64,000 nucleotides of DNA from Planctomycetota bacterium (GTDB taxonomy: Bacteria; Planctomycetota; Planctomycetia; Planctomycetales; Planctomycetaceae): the NCBI GenBank assembly GCA_018242525.1, contig JAFEBS010000010.1, forward strand, positions 1-64,000. Direction: 5' to 3'. This document shows, piece by piece, positions 28,052 through 36,419 of the stretch (the first letter of the stretch is position 1; every line of letters begins with the position of its first letter). The notes beneath the pieces were generated by a model, which ran no database searches, had not been told where the DNA came from, and saw only the letters and a program-made list of their open reading frames with translations. Both the position numbers and the translations under genes were made by a program.

Positions 28052-28217
28052 GTCTGATGTATTGCGTACCGAGAGATCGGCAACTTCGCGGCGAAACTCT
28101 ATCCCAAGATCTCTCAAAAATCAAAACACTTTCGCAGGTATTTGAACAAAGAATCCGGTAAACGCCTGCGATTCCAAGCGAGCCACTTCGCCATTCGTAA
28201 AAATCGTCAACGAGGGC

Positions 28218-28430
28218 TCAAACCTCGGGAGAGGAACACGGCTGTTCGGCGGGTGCCGGAGCATTCTCTTGAGCAACAATCGCAGCATGCACTTCGCTTC
28301 GGTGAATGGGTACTTCGCGCGGTGCCTCGATCCCCAAGCGCACTTTGTCGCCCCGAATCTCGACTACGGTAATCACGATTGAATCGTTCACCACGATACT
28401 CTCGTTCTTTTTCCGCGACAGTACCAACAT
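28218..28430 (-). CDS. csrA: Carbon storage regulator CsrA
   Basis: 70 aa RNA-binding translational regulator, a homodimer binding GGA motifs in mRNA leaders. MLVLSRKKNESIVVND, IVITVVEIRGDKVRLGIEAP and REVPIHRSEVHAAI are canonical, including the Leu and Arg residues (L4, R44 region) that contact RNA. The C-terminal ~15 residues are a Pro/Ala/Glu tail. The frame extends to 28451, but the ATG at 28430 matches the family start and has GGGAG nine bases upstream. It is a single gene between tRNA-Glu and the HU-type gene. Confidence 0.96.
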   Translation of the reverse strand: MLVLSRKKNESIVVNDSIVITVVEIRGDKVRLGIEAPREVPIHRSEVHAAIVAQENAPAPAEQPCSSPEV

Positions 28431-28664
28431 TTCTGAAGACTCCCGATGCACACTACCTCATTGCACCTTCTACGTCCCTGCCAGCGAACTGGTAGCCGTA
28501 ATCAACCTTGAACGCGCGGTCGAGTCACTCGGCAAAGCGACCCGCACCGCTCCGTCCAACGGTCCACGGCAGAGATTGTAGAGATTACAACAGTGGTGGT
28601 CAAGTGGCCCGAGAGCAACCGACGCCAATCAGCTCATTTTTGCATAAAAATGCCTGGATGGGAC

Positions 28665-28702
28665 GTTTCCGGAGGGCCTGGATTCTGAGGCCGCCCGGAA
28701 AC
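28665..28702 (-). terminator. Hairpin after the HU-type gene
   Basis: GTTTCCGG (28665-28672) pairs with CCGGAAAC (28695-28702), with additional inner pairing GGGCCT/AGGCC. It starts 21 bases after the stop codon of the HU-type gene; the minus strand further on has TTTTTATGC. Probable factor-independent terminator. Confidence 0.65.
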
Positions 28703-28722
28703 CAGCCGGTTCGGATAAGAAA

Positions 28723-29040
28723 CTATGCCAGATCCTTCAACGACTTCAGTGCGCGGATCTTGACGACATTGCGAGCCGGCTTGGCCTTCACTTCCATCAT
28801 CTCGCCTGGCTTAAAAGGATTTGCTCGCGTGGTCGCCTTGGTGGCGGGCTTGCGTACAACCTGGATCTTCAGCAGCCCTGGCAGGCTGAAGGCACCCGGT
28901 CCCTTCTTGCCGATTTCCTTGCCGATCAAGGTGCTCAATTGGGTGAAGACGTTCGCGACGTCCTTACGGCTGAGGCCCGAGGCATCAGCGAGGGCTTGCA
29001 GGACTTCCGTCTTTGATTTTGGCTTCTTGGCGTCCGACAT
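28723..29040 (-). CDS. HU/IHF-family DNA-binding protein
   Basis: 105 aa nucleoid protein. TEVLQALADASGLSRKDVAN is the N-terminal helical dimer part; GPGAFSLPGLLKIQVVRKPA, then TRANPFKPGEMMEVKAKPA and VVKIRALKSLKD, cover the beta arms and C-terminal helix. The usual GRNP of the arm tip is replaced by TRANPFKPGE, fairly common in planctomycete HU homologues. AAGGAG lies six bases before the ATG. It has its own promoter and terminator. Confidence 0.9.
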   Translation of the reverse strand: MSDAKKPKSKTEVLQALADASGLSRKDVANVFTQLSTLIGKEIGKKGPGAFSLPGLLKIQVVRKPATKATTRANPFKPGEMMEVKAKPARNVVKIRALKSLKDLA

Positions 29041-29131
29041 CTTGAACTCCTTTGGTGCGATAATCAGTTCGGCCGAATTCCATTCCGAAAACAAACTTCC
29101 CTGTTTCCGGGGGCTATACCCATCCCCAGTG

Positions 29132-29167
29132 GGGCGTCAGTAAAGTGGCGACTAACAAGATTGTCAA
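29132..29167 (-). promoter_or_regulatory. Sigma-70-like promoter of the HU-type gene
   Basis: On the minus strand TTGACA (29162-29167) is followed after 17 bases by TTTACT (29139-29144). The -35 box is perfect and the -10 box matches four of six consensus bases. Transcription would start near 29132, giving a leader of about 90 bases. Confidence 0.6.
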
Positions 29168-29427
29168 TGATCCAAACAATGTTTTTCGCCTGTTTTCCCG
29201 GCAAATCTCCACATTTGCGTTTTCCGGGGCAGGAATTTCCGCTGAATTGAGGGGTGTGGACACGCGATGCGCGATGGTGTTCACGTGGAATTCAAGCTGA
29301 AAATCATTGCGTTGTGGACCTGAATTGGTTATCCCACATGCTGGTGGAATTGGCGTGAAGCATGGCACCATCGCTCATAGCGCTGAGGCAGCCTTCGCGC
29401 GTCGGGGGGTCAACGGAATCGTTTGAC

Positions 29428-29985
29428 ATGGACAACGAACGCTGGGCCAGTCTTGCATCCGTGGAAGTTCCCATCAACATGGTGTTGGTGGTTGAAGACG
29501 ACGCAGACTCTGCCGAACTCTTGAAGGCGATCCTGGAACGGCAGGGATTCAAGGTTCGCCTCGCCAAGGACGGAGGTCAGGCGCAGGCTACCTTCGTCAT
29601 GCAGAAGCCAGACTTCGTCATCCTTGATCTGATCCTGCCGGGTGAGAGCGGATTTGAGATCTGCGAACGACTGAAACATACGGACGACACCATCCCTGTC
29701 ATGGTCTGTTCAGCCATTGATCTTCCCGAGTCACGGGAACTGGCGCAGAAGGTTGGCGCGGACGGTTATGTGACCAAGCCCTATCAGCCAGATGACTTGA
29801 TTTTAAAAATGCGGGAAATCGCCAATCTGGTCTGGGAAAAGACCCATCTGGACCAGGAGCCCGATCCCATGCGGATTCGATTTGTCTGTTCCTGTGGCAA
29901 GAAATTCAAAGTCAGCTCGACGCACCGCGGCAAGAACCTGACCTGTCCACAGTGCGGCGAACCCGTGGCCGTTCCTCGCGGCTAG
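29428..29985 (+). CDS. Response regulator receiver fused to a zinc-ribbon tail
   Basis: 185 aa from the chosen ATG. The receiver domain shows VLVVEDDADSAELL (acidic pocket), FVILDLILPGESGFE with the phospho-accepting Asp, MVCSAI (Thr/Ser position) and GYVTKPYQPDDLI with the conserved Lys. After a linker comes CSCGKKFKVSSTHRGKNLTC, then PQCGEPVAV: two Cys pairs 17 residues apart that probably bind zinc. There is no DNA-binding helix-turn-helix. Starts at 29428 and 29479 are possible; neither has a good ribosome-binding site. The FHA protein gene follows after 65 bases, suggesting a phospho-signalling pair. Confidence 0.85.
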   Translation: MDNERWASLASVEVPINMVLVVEDDADSAELLKAILERQGFKVRLAKDGGQAQATFVMQKPDFVILDLILPGESGFEICERLKHTDDTIPVMVCSAIDLPESRELAQKVGADGYVTKPYQPDDLILKMREIANLVWEKTHLDQEPDPMRIRFVCSCGKKFKVSSTHRGKNLTCPQCGEPVAVPRG

Positions 29986-30050
29986 CTTCGCTGGCGGTGC
30001 CATTCCGTCCAGTCCCCTGAAGTTCCTCCTGTCGACAAGGTATCCGAGCC

Positions 30051-30632
30051 ATGGCGGAATTGATCATCTACTCGGGCAAGTTGAAAGGTCAGCGGCTGAT
30101 TCTTCCGGATCGCGAAGTCGTCATCGGACGAGACGAAGACTGCCACATGCGGATCGCATCCAGTCTGATCAGCCGCAAGCATTGCACGTTGAAGGCGGCA
30201 CCGGACGGAGTGTGGGTTCGCGATCTAAACAGCCAGAACGGTACCTACGTCAACGATGTTGCGATTACGGATCCGTTCCTGATGAAGCCCGGAGACATTC
30301 TGCGAGTCGGAGCGGCATTGTTTCAGGTTCCCCGACTTCGCCCGCCATCAACCAAGGTCTCGGATGACAACATCACGGACTGGTTGACGGACGAGAGTGG
30401 CGCCGACTCGGATTCATCCGTCAAGTCCGATACGACGATCATCAAGGGGCGTCAATCCGCACCCCCGGCCGCTCCTGCGACTGGTGCTGTCGCTGCCCCG
30501 AAAAGCCCTGTTCAGATCGACGAGGCTCGCCCGCGTCCGACGATTCGGCAGCCCCCTAAAACAGTAAAAGAACAGGCGGCAGACATCATTCGCAAGCACT
30601 GGGAAATCGTGCGCGGTGAAAAACCGGAATGA
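30051..30632 (+). CDS. FHA-domain protein
   Basis: 193 aa. The phosphothreonine-binding FHA domain spans about residues 5-90: VVIGRDEDC, SSLISRKHCTL and DLNSQNGTYVND carry the conserved Arg, Ser, His and Asn-Gly residues. The C-terminal half is a low-complexity Ser/Pro/Ala linker that ends in a short helix, VKEQAADIIRKHWEIVR. Likely binds proteins phosphorylated by one of the many serine/threonine kinases. It follows the response regulator gene and may be co-transcribed. Confidence 0.92.
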   Translation: MAELIIYSGKLKGQRLILPDREVVIGRDEDCHMRIASSLISRKHCTLKAAPDGVWVRDLNSQNGTYVNDVAITDPFLMKPGDILRVGAALFQVPRLRPPSTKVSDDNITDWLTDESGADSDSSVKSDTTIIKGRQSAPPAAPATGAVAAPKSPVQIDEARPRPTIRQPPKTVKEQAADIIRKHWEIVRGEKPE

Positions 30633-30787
30633 CGCGCGATGGCAACCACGAAATCGCGCCGATTCGGGAATCGATTTCATGTTTTTTCCGGTTCTTGCGT
30701 ATCCCGACTGGTGAACTCACAATAGCAGTTCTCGAATTCCTCGGTGGCAATCGGATTTACAGGATATTTTCCAAGGAAACCTCCACA

Positions 30788-31762
30788 ATGCTTTTCCGCT
30801 CGGTTCTGGGGACATGTTGCTTCGTTTTGACCGCCATGGTGTCGTTGGCGACGGCGCAGCAACCCGCGCTGGATCCGGCGCAGGCCGATGCCGACTTTCA
30901 GGTTCAGGGCGAATATGCCGGCACCATTCAGCCTGATGACGCGATGAAACTGGGGATTCAAGTGATCGCGCTGGGGGGCGGGAAGTTTCATGCAGTGGGC
31001 TATCATGGAGGCTTGCCGGGAGATGGATGGGACGGCAAGGACAAGCACGAAGCGGATGGTGAACTGAAGGATGGAGCGGTGACGTTCCAATCAGGCGACG
31101 TGTCCGCAGTGCTGCGCGACGGAACGATTACCATCCGCGACGGAAGCGGCAACACTCTGGGCGAATGCAAGAAGATCGTCCGTCAGAGTCCGACTCTGGG
31201 GCTGAAGGCCCCGGCCGGAGCCGTGATCCTGTTCGATGGTTCAACGGCCGACAATTTCAACGGCGGCAAGCTCGATGGAAAACTGCTGGTTCAGGGGGTC
31301 ACCAGCAGGCAGAAGTTCCAGAATTACTCCATGCACCTGGAATTCCTGTTGAGCTACATGCCGACAGCACGGGGGCAGGGGCGAGGCAACAGCGGCTGCT
31401 ATGCGCAGGGGCGTTATGAAGTTCAGATCCTGGACTCGTTCGGCCTGTCGGGCGAGCATAACGAATGCGGGGGCATCTACAGTGTCAAGAAGCCGGACGT
31501 GAACATGTGTTTGCCGCCGTTGTCATGGCAGACCTATGACATCGACTTTACCGCGGCGAAGTATGATGCCGCCGGAAAGAAGCTCAAGGATGCCCTGATG
31601 ACGGTGAAGCACAACGGTGTCCTGATCCACAGCGATGTCTCCATTCCCAAGGCGACGACTGCAGCTCCCGTGGCGGAAGGACCTGAACCTGGTCCGCTGT
31701 ACCTGCAGGACCACGGCAACCCGATCCGTTTCCGGAACATCTGGGTCGTCGAAAAGAACTAG
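30788..31762 (+). CDS. Secreted DUF1080 (3-keto-disaccharide hydrolase-type) protein
   Basis: 324 aa. Signal peptide MLFRSVLGTCCFVLTAMVSL, cleaved near ATA. A small N-terminal domain (about residues 35-140, EYAGTIQPDDAMKLGIQVIA) is followed by the concanavalin-like DUF1080 domain starting at GAVILFDGSTADNFNGGK, with FLLSYMPTARGQGRGNSGCY and YEVQILDSFG typical of the family. Exported proteins of this family are abundant in planctomycetes and are thought to bind or hydrolyse modified sugars. AAGGAA lies upstream of the ATG at 30788; the frame opens earlier at 30629 without support. Confidence 0.88.
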   Translation: MLFRSVLGTCCFVLTAMVSLATAQQPALDPAQADADFQVQGEYAGTIQPDDAMKLGIQVIALGGGKFHAVGYHGGLPGDGWDGKDKHEADGELKDGAVTFQSGDVSAVLRDGTITIRDGSGNTLGECKKIVRQSPTLGLKAPAGAVILFDGSTADNFNGGKLDGKLLVQGVTSRQKFQNYSMHLEFLLSYMPTARGQGRGNSGCYAQGRYEVQILDSFGLSGEHNECGGIYSVKKPDVNMCLPPLSWQTYDIDFTAAKYDAAGKKLKDALMTVKHNGVLIHSDVSIPKATTAAPVAEGPEPGPLYLQDHGNPIRFRNIWVVEKN

Positions 31763-31825
31763 TCACGGGTCGTTTTCATTGTTCGAGAAGCAGTCCGTAC
31801 CTCGCAAATCGAGGCTGGACGTTCG

Positions 31826-33568
31826 GTGGATTGGAGAGATCTCGTGCTTGCCGGCCCTTTGTTTTCGCGTGAAACGCTGACGGTCCCCCGCCAGTTCAAG
31901 CACTTCTTGATTCGGTCCGGCTACGTCGCTGCGTTGTTTGTGCTGATGTACACGACGGCGCAAACGACGTTTGGCTGGCAGGCGGCGCGAAACCTGGGGG
32001 ACATCGCACGGTTCGGTCAGTTGGTCTTTCAGATCTTCGCGTTCGTGCAAATGACGTTGATGATCTTTTTTTCGGTGCTGTTCGCGGCCGGAAACGTTGC
32101 CCAGGAAAAGGATCGTCGCACGCTGCTGCTGCTGCTCATGTCGGATTTGCGCGACAGTGAGTTTGTTCTGGGAAAACTCTGCGCCAGCCTATTGCTGCCC
32201 GCCGTGCTGCTGGTGTCTTCCATCCCCGTCTTCGCGTTTGTGCAATTGCTGGGTGGCGTCTCGGTCAGTCAAATTGCTTGCGTGATTGCGATTTCTGCAG
32301 CCAGTGGATTTCTCGCGGGATGCTGGGGATCGTTGGTTGCGTTCTGGCGGGAGAAGACCTTCCAGACGCTGGCGATCAGCTTGATTGGTGCCGTCCTGGC
32401 ACTGGGGGTGATCGAAGGAACCCTTGTTGTTGTCGGTTCCGCGACCGACATTGGTCAGGTCATCGGTGCCCTGAATCCATTTCGTGCCCTGGTGCGGGTG
32501 CTCGATCCGTTGAACTCATCCGGTGGGTTCACCTACATTTCGGCGGCGGTCATGTCGGCCGGAGAATTGACGGCAGCGGGAGCCATTCTGGCAACCATCG
32601 CCATTTTGCGCCTGCGAGTCTGGAATCCATCGCGGACGCTGGGTGAATCGGCCACCAGGGACGAGAATCTGCGGGGGGTGGTCCGGCCGCCACGCGTTGT
32701 CTGGAACAGTCCCGTCATCTGGCGCGAGATGAAAACCAAGGCCTATGGCCGCAAGGTGATCCTGATCAAGCTGGCGTACCTCGTCATTGCCGCCTTCTCG
32801 ATTTACTCGATTGTTGCCTCGCCGAAGGATTCGGGTCTGGTCTTGGGAATGATCTCACCGGCCGGGGCCGCGTTTGTCACCCTGAGCCTGCTGACGATGC
32901 TGCTGGTCAACGCACAGGCGGTCACATCACTGACGACAGAACGCGACTCGGGAACTCTGGAATTGCTGCTGGTCACCGACGTAACCGCGAAAGAATTCAT
33001 CCTCGGAAAGCTGGGTGGCGTGCTGTACAACAGCAAGGAATTGATCCTGACACCATTGTTGTTCGTGGCGTGGTATGCGGTGAACGGGACCATCACCCTC
33101 GAAAACTTCATTTACATTGGACTGGGACAGCTGACGCTGGTTCTGTTTGCAGCAATGCTTGGGCTGCATTCTGGATTGAGTTACGGGATCTCACGTACGG
33201 CGATTGCCAACAGTCTGGGAACGGTCTTCTTTCTGTTCGTGGGGATCTTTATCTGCATGATCCTGATCCTGCAAACGCGGGATTCGTTCGGGTTGCAATT
33301 GCCCAGCTTCCTGGTTTTCATTTTGGGCGGCAGCCTGGGGCTCTGGGCGTCGCTGACGCATCGAAACCCGTCCCCGGCGCTGACCCTGGCGGCCGGGATT
33401 CTGCCGTTTTGCACCTTTTACGCAATCACCAGCTTTCTGCTGGGACAAACGCTGGGGGTCTGTCTGTTCGTCGTGGCGGCCTATGGGTTCACGGTCATTG
33501 CCATGCTGATCCCGGCGATCAGTGAGTTCGATACTGCCCTGGGGCGCAGCGTTCTTCCCAAGGGTTAA
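31826..33568 (+). CDS. ABC-2 type transporter permease
   Basis: About 580 aa integral membrane protein with roughly 12 hydrophobic segments in two similar halves. Each half carries a typical ABC-2 phrase: AQEKDRRTLLLLLMSDLRDS and TTERDSGTLELLLVTDVTAK. It starts with GTG at 31826; a GTG at 31844 with GGAGAG six bases upstream is an equally good start. The matching ATPase subunit is not adjacent, so it may be encoded elsewhere. Substrate unknown. Confidence 0.83.
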   Translation: MDWRDLVLAGPLFSRETLTVPRQFKHFLIRSGYVAALFVLMYTTAQTTFGWQAARNLGDIARFGQLVFQIFAFVQMTLMIFFSVLFAAGNVAQEKDRRTLLLLLMSDLRDSEFVLGKLCASLLLPAVLLVSSIPVFAFVQLLGGVSVSQIACVIAISAASGFLAGCWGSLVAFWREKTFQTLAISLIGAVLALGVIEGTLVVVGSATDIGQVIGALNPFRALVRVLDPLNSSGGFTYISAAVMSAGELTAAGAILATIAILRLRVWNPSRTLGESATRDENLRGVVRPPRVVWNSPVIWREMKTKAYGRKVILIKLAYLVIAAFSIYSIVASPKDSGLVLGMISPAGAAFVTLSLLTMLLVNAQAVTSLTTERDSGTLELLLVTDVTAKEFILGKLGGVLYNSKELILTPLLFVAWYAVNGTITLENFIYIGLGQLTLVLFAAMLGLHSGLSYGISRTAIANSLGTVFFLFVGIFICMILILQTRDSFGLQLPSFLVFILGGSLGLWASLTHRNPSPALTLAAGILPFCTFYAITSFLLGQTLGVCLFVVAAYGFTVIAMLIPAISEFDTALGRSVLPKG

Positions 33569-33627
33569 CCGTTTGTGACTTCCATTCCAGTGTCTGGCGA
33601 GACGAACCAGTCAAGGTTCCGTGGTGT

Positions 33628-35154
33628 ATGACGGACTCACAATCAGAATCAGGTTCAACGCCCGCCAGGCCGCGTGGGCTCTGGTCACTGATGGGAGTCC
33701 CTGCCGAGGCAACTGCGGAAACCGAGCCTGCTGCCGCCAACCCCGAATCCTCCCCCGCTCCCACTGCACCAGTCGACGAGCGGTCACCTTCCGAAGTTGG
33801 CGAGGACACTGCGGCTCCGCCGCCAAAGCGGCGTGGTTTGTGGGGGCTGATGCAGCAGCAAACGGAATCGCCATCAGAGGCCGAAGTCGGCGAGAACTCT
33901 GACGAAGCGGATGCAACCGAAGACTTGCCGGTGGCTGAACTTCCCAGGACCGAGTTTCCCGCTCGAACGGCAGGCGACGATCCGAGATCACCAGCACCGC
34001 GCAGTCTGTTTGCACTGATGCAGCGCGGTGATGATTTGAAGGACGAATCCGCAACCGCTGAGAATGTGGTTGAGGAACAGGATCCAGACGACGATCAGAA
34101 CGTCGGGGAACTGGTGGAGGACGAAAGCGAACAGAGACCGCCGAAGGTGGCGCTGCTTTCGTCGATGTCTGAGTTCGCCATTGATCCCGAGGATTTGGAA
34201 CCACCGCACTATCGCCAGGCGATCGTCAGGGCGCGAAAGCAGGCCTGGACCGGACTGGCCATCGGGATCGTGGCCGTCCTATCGTCCGCTTTGTCGTTGC
34301 TTCCCGGCTTCCTGGCCAGCCTGCCCGCCACGGCGTTTGGGTTTGCGTCGATCATCGCAGGGTATCTCGCATTGACAGGTTCCGCCCGTCGCGACATTAC
34401 CGCGGGCATTCGCGCGCTGTCTCTCGTCGGGATGTTGATGGGGACGATCGGGATCTTTCTGGGACCATTGTTGTTTTCCTCCATTGGACGTGGGCTGCGT
34501 GAAGCGACCGGTCAACAGGTCACTCGACAACATCTGCAGACGCTGGGAACCGGACTGGACCACCATTACACTCAGCACAACACCTATCCCGTCGGTGGAA
34601 CATTTGCCCGCAACGAAGCGGGGGCCATCAGGGGGCAACATGGATGGATGACGTTCCTACTTCCCTTTGTGGAAGAAGAGGTGCTTTACAAGCAAATCGA
34701 TCTGTCCAAACCGTACGATGACCCCGACAATCGGACCGCGATGGGTCACAACGTCAGCGTTTACTTTGCGGCGGGCGGCGATCGGTCGCGGATCGCAGAT
34801 GGCTACTCGGTTTCCCATTTTGCCGGCCTGGGAGGCGAGGTCGATGATGCCAACCAGGTCCGGCACATCGGTATTTTCGAGCGAGATGTCGCGGTACGGC
34901 GGGATGAAATCACAGACGGTCTTTCGTCCCTGTTGATCGTGGGTGAACTCGCAGGAAGCTACCCCCCCTGGGGAGACCCCGAAAACTGGCGCACCATCGG
35001 GCGAGGAATCAACCGGGATCCCAATGGATTCGGCAGCTACACCGGACAGGGGGCCACGTTTCTGCTGGCGGACGGGGCCGTCAAATTCTTCAACAACAAG
35101 ACGGATCCGAAGCTGCTTGAGAAAATGAGCACGCGCGACGGGGCAGACCAGTGA
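33628..35154 (+). CDS. DUF1559-domain membrane protein with repeated RGLWxLM motif
   Basis: 508 aa. The N-terminal ~190 residues are acidic and disordered and contain a repeated motif: RPRGLWSLMG (~14-23), KRRGLWGLMQ (~68-77), APRSLFALMQ (~123-132) and a weaker PPKVALLSSM (~171-180). Then come three membrane helices between about residues 207 and 285, followed by a DUF1559-like domain (HLQTLGTGLDHHYTQHNTYP, FLLADGAVKFFNNKTD). Normal DUF1559 proteins have one N-terminal pilin-like helix, so this is an unusual layout. It follows the permease gene by 59 bases. Confidence 0.8.
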   Translation: MTDSQSESGSTPARPRGLWSLMGVPAEATAETEPAAANPESSPAPTAPVDERSPSEVGEDTAAPPPKRRGLWGLMQQQTESPSEAEVGENSDEADATEDLPVAELPRTEFPARTAGDDPRSPAPRSLFALMQRGDDLKDESATAENVVEEQDPDDDQNVGELVEDESEQRPPKVALLSSMSEFAIDPEDLEPPHYRQAIVRARKQAWTGLAIGIVAVLSSALSLLPGFLASLPATAFGFASIIAGYLALTGSARRDITAGIRALSLVGMLMGTIGIFLGPLLFSSIGRGLREATGQQVTRQHLQTLGTGLDHHYTQHNTYPVGGTFARNEAGAIRGQHGWMTFLLPFVEEEVLYKQIDLSKPYDDPDNRTAMGHNVSVYFAAGGDRSRIADGYSVSHFAGLGGEVDDANQVRHIGIFERDVAVRRDEITDGLSSLLIVGELAGSYPPWGDPENWRTIGRGINRDPNGFGSYTGQGATFLLADGAVKFFNNKTDPKLLEKMSTRDGADQ

Positions 35155-35518
35155 CGACGCTGAAGTGTTCGCATGGCAACGTCCATACTGTTGATTGTCA
35201 TCGCCCTGATTGACGTTTTGGATTAAAGCCTGGCGATGCGACCAGGGTGAGTTGGACGCGGAAATACAAGCGTTGTGGCCGTTCCGCCGTCGTTTTTTCC
35301 CCGAAATGAAACTTCCTTCAGAGTCGTCTCCACGACCTACCTGAAGGTGGATCACTGTGGCACCTGCGGATACCTTTGAGGTGCTCGCCCGGAATCCGGA
35401 AACGGAATGTGACCAGGATTCGACTGCCTGCAGGACTGACAACGGCGTTCTTCAGTCGGGCCGTAAATTCGGGTGTATTGCACGGAGGTTTGAACGCCAT
35501 ACATGTGAGGAGGAAAGC
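35155..35518. other. Intergenic region, nothing recognised
   Basis: 364 bases between the DUF1559 protein gene and the thioredoxin-fold gene, both on the plus strand. It is open in the frame of the latter (from 35357), but codons there lack a good start. No repeat, terminator or clear promoter was seen. Confidence 0.5.
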
Positions 35519-36349
35519 ATGTCATTCATTCGCACGGGGAGCCTTGCGCTCACACTCGTCGCGACGGTCGCCGGGACACTTGCCGCAGGCGAGACACCTG
35601 GGACCGACGGAACCAACCTCTCCCGGCTGACGTGGAGACGGAGCTACAAACAGGCGGCCGAGGAATCCCGCCAGAGACGACGGCCGATTCTCGTCAAGAT
35701 CACGGCAACGTGGTGTGGGCCGTGCCGACAGATGCAACAGTTGACGTTTACGGATGAACGAGTTCGACGTCGTTTGCGTCGGGACTTTGTGCTGCTGGAA
35801 CTGGATGCGGATGAACATTCGCAACTCGTGGCGGATTTCAAGGTTGAGGCATATCCTACGACACTGGTCGTGTCGCCGGAACTGACGATTGTGAAACGTC
35901 TGACGGGGTTCCAATCGGCGGGGGATCTGGTCACGGTGCTCGATCTGACTCGCTCGAAGGATGCCACCGAAGACGACGAAGAGTTTGAACCGGTATCGGC
36001 ACTGTCAGTGGTGAATGCCGGTCAACTCGCATTCGACGGGTTTTGTCTAACCAGTCTGCTGGACGATAACCGCCTGAGAAAAGGGGACAGCCAATTCACC
36101 GCGGTTTACAAGGAGCAGCGGGTGTGCTTCCATTCGGAGCTTCATCGGGATCGATTTGTCGCGGATCCGGAACGATATTGGCCGGTCGCGAATGGTCGGT
36201 GCCTGGTCAGCTCCCGTGACAACGGTTCTTCCGCCAATGGTGACCCTCGGGTGGGGGTGATCTGGCGTGGCAAACTGTGGTTCTTCAGTGATCGCGAAAC
36301 GCAGCAGCGATTTATTCAAATGCCGCAACAGTATGCCGGAAGCCTGTAG
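35519..36349 (+). CDS. Secreted thioredoxin-like protein with C-terminal YHS-like domain
   Basis: 276 aa. Signal peptide MSFIRTGSLALTLVATVAGT. The thioredoxin fold (about residues 35-140) has an intact TWCGPCRQM active site, preceded by RRRPILVKITA. The C-terminal part (about 165-276) contains YKEQRVCFHSELHRDRFVAD then PERYWPV, and later GVIWRGKLWFFSDRETQQRF, two phrases resembling YHS metal-binding domains. An AGGAGG-like site (GAGGAGGAAAGC) fixes the start. Likely a periplasmic thiol reductase or metal-handling protein. Confidence 0.85.
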   Translation: MSFIRTGSLALTLVATVAGTLAAGETPGTDGTNLSRLTWRRSYKQAAEESRQRRRPILVKITATWCGPCRQMQQLTFTDERVRRRLRRDFVLLELDADEHSQLVADFKVEAYPTTLVVSPELTIVKRLTGFQSAGDLVTVLDLTRSKDATEDDEEFEPVSALSVVNAGQLAFDGFCLTSLLDDNRLRKGDSQFTAVYKEQRVCFHSELHRDRFVADPERYWPVANGRCLVSSRDNGSSANGDPRVGVIWRGKLWFFSDRETQQRFIQMPQQYAGSL

Positions 36350-36419
36350 AATCGCCGCTCATCGCTGGTTGCGATGAGATTGAGTTGCCTGGGCTGGGAA
36401 AAGCCAATGGCTGCGGCGA

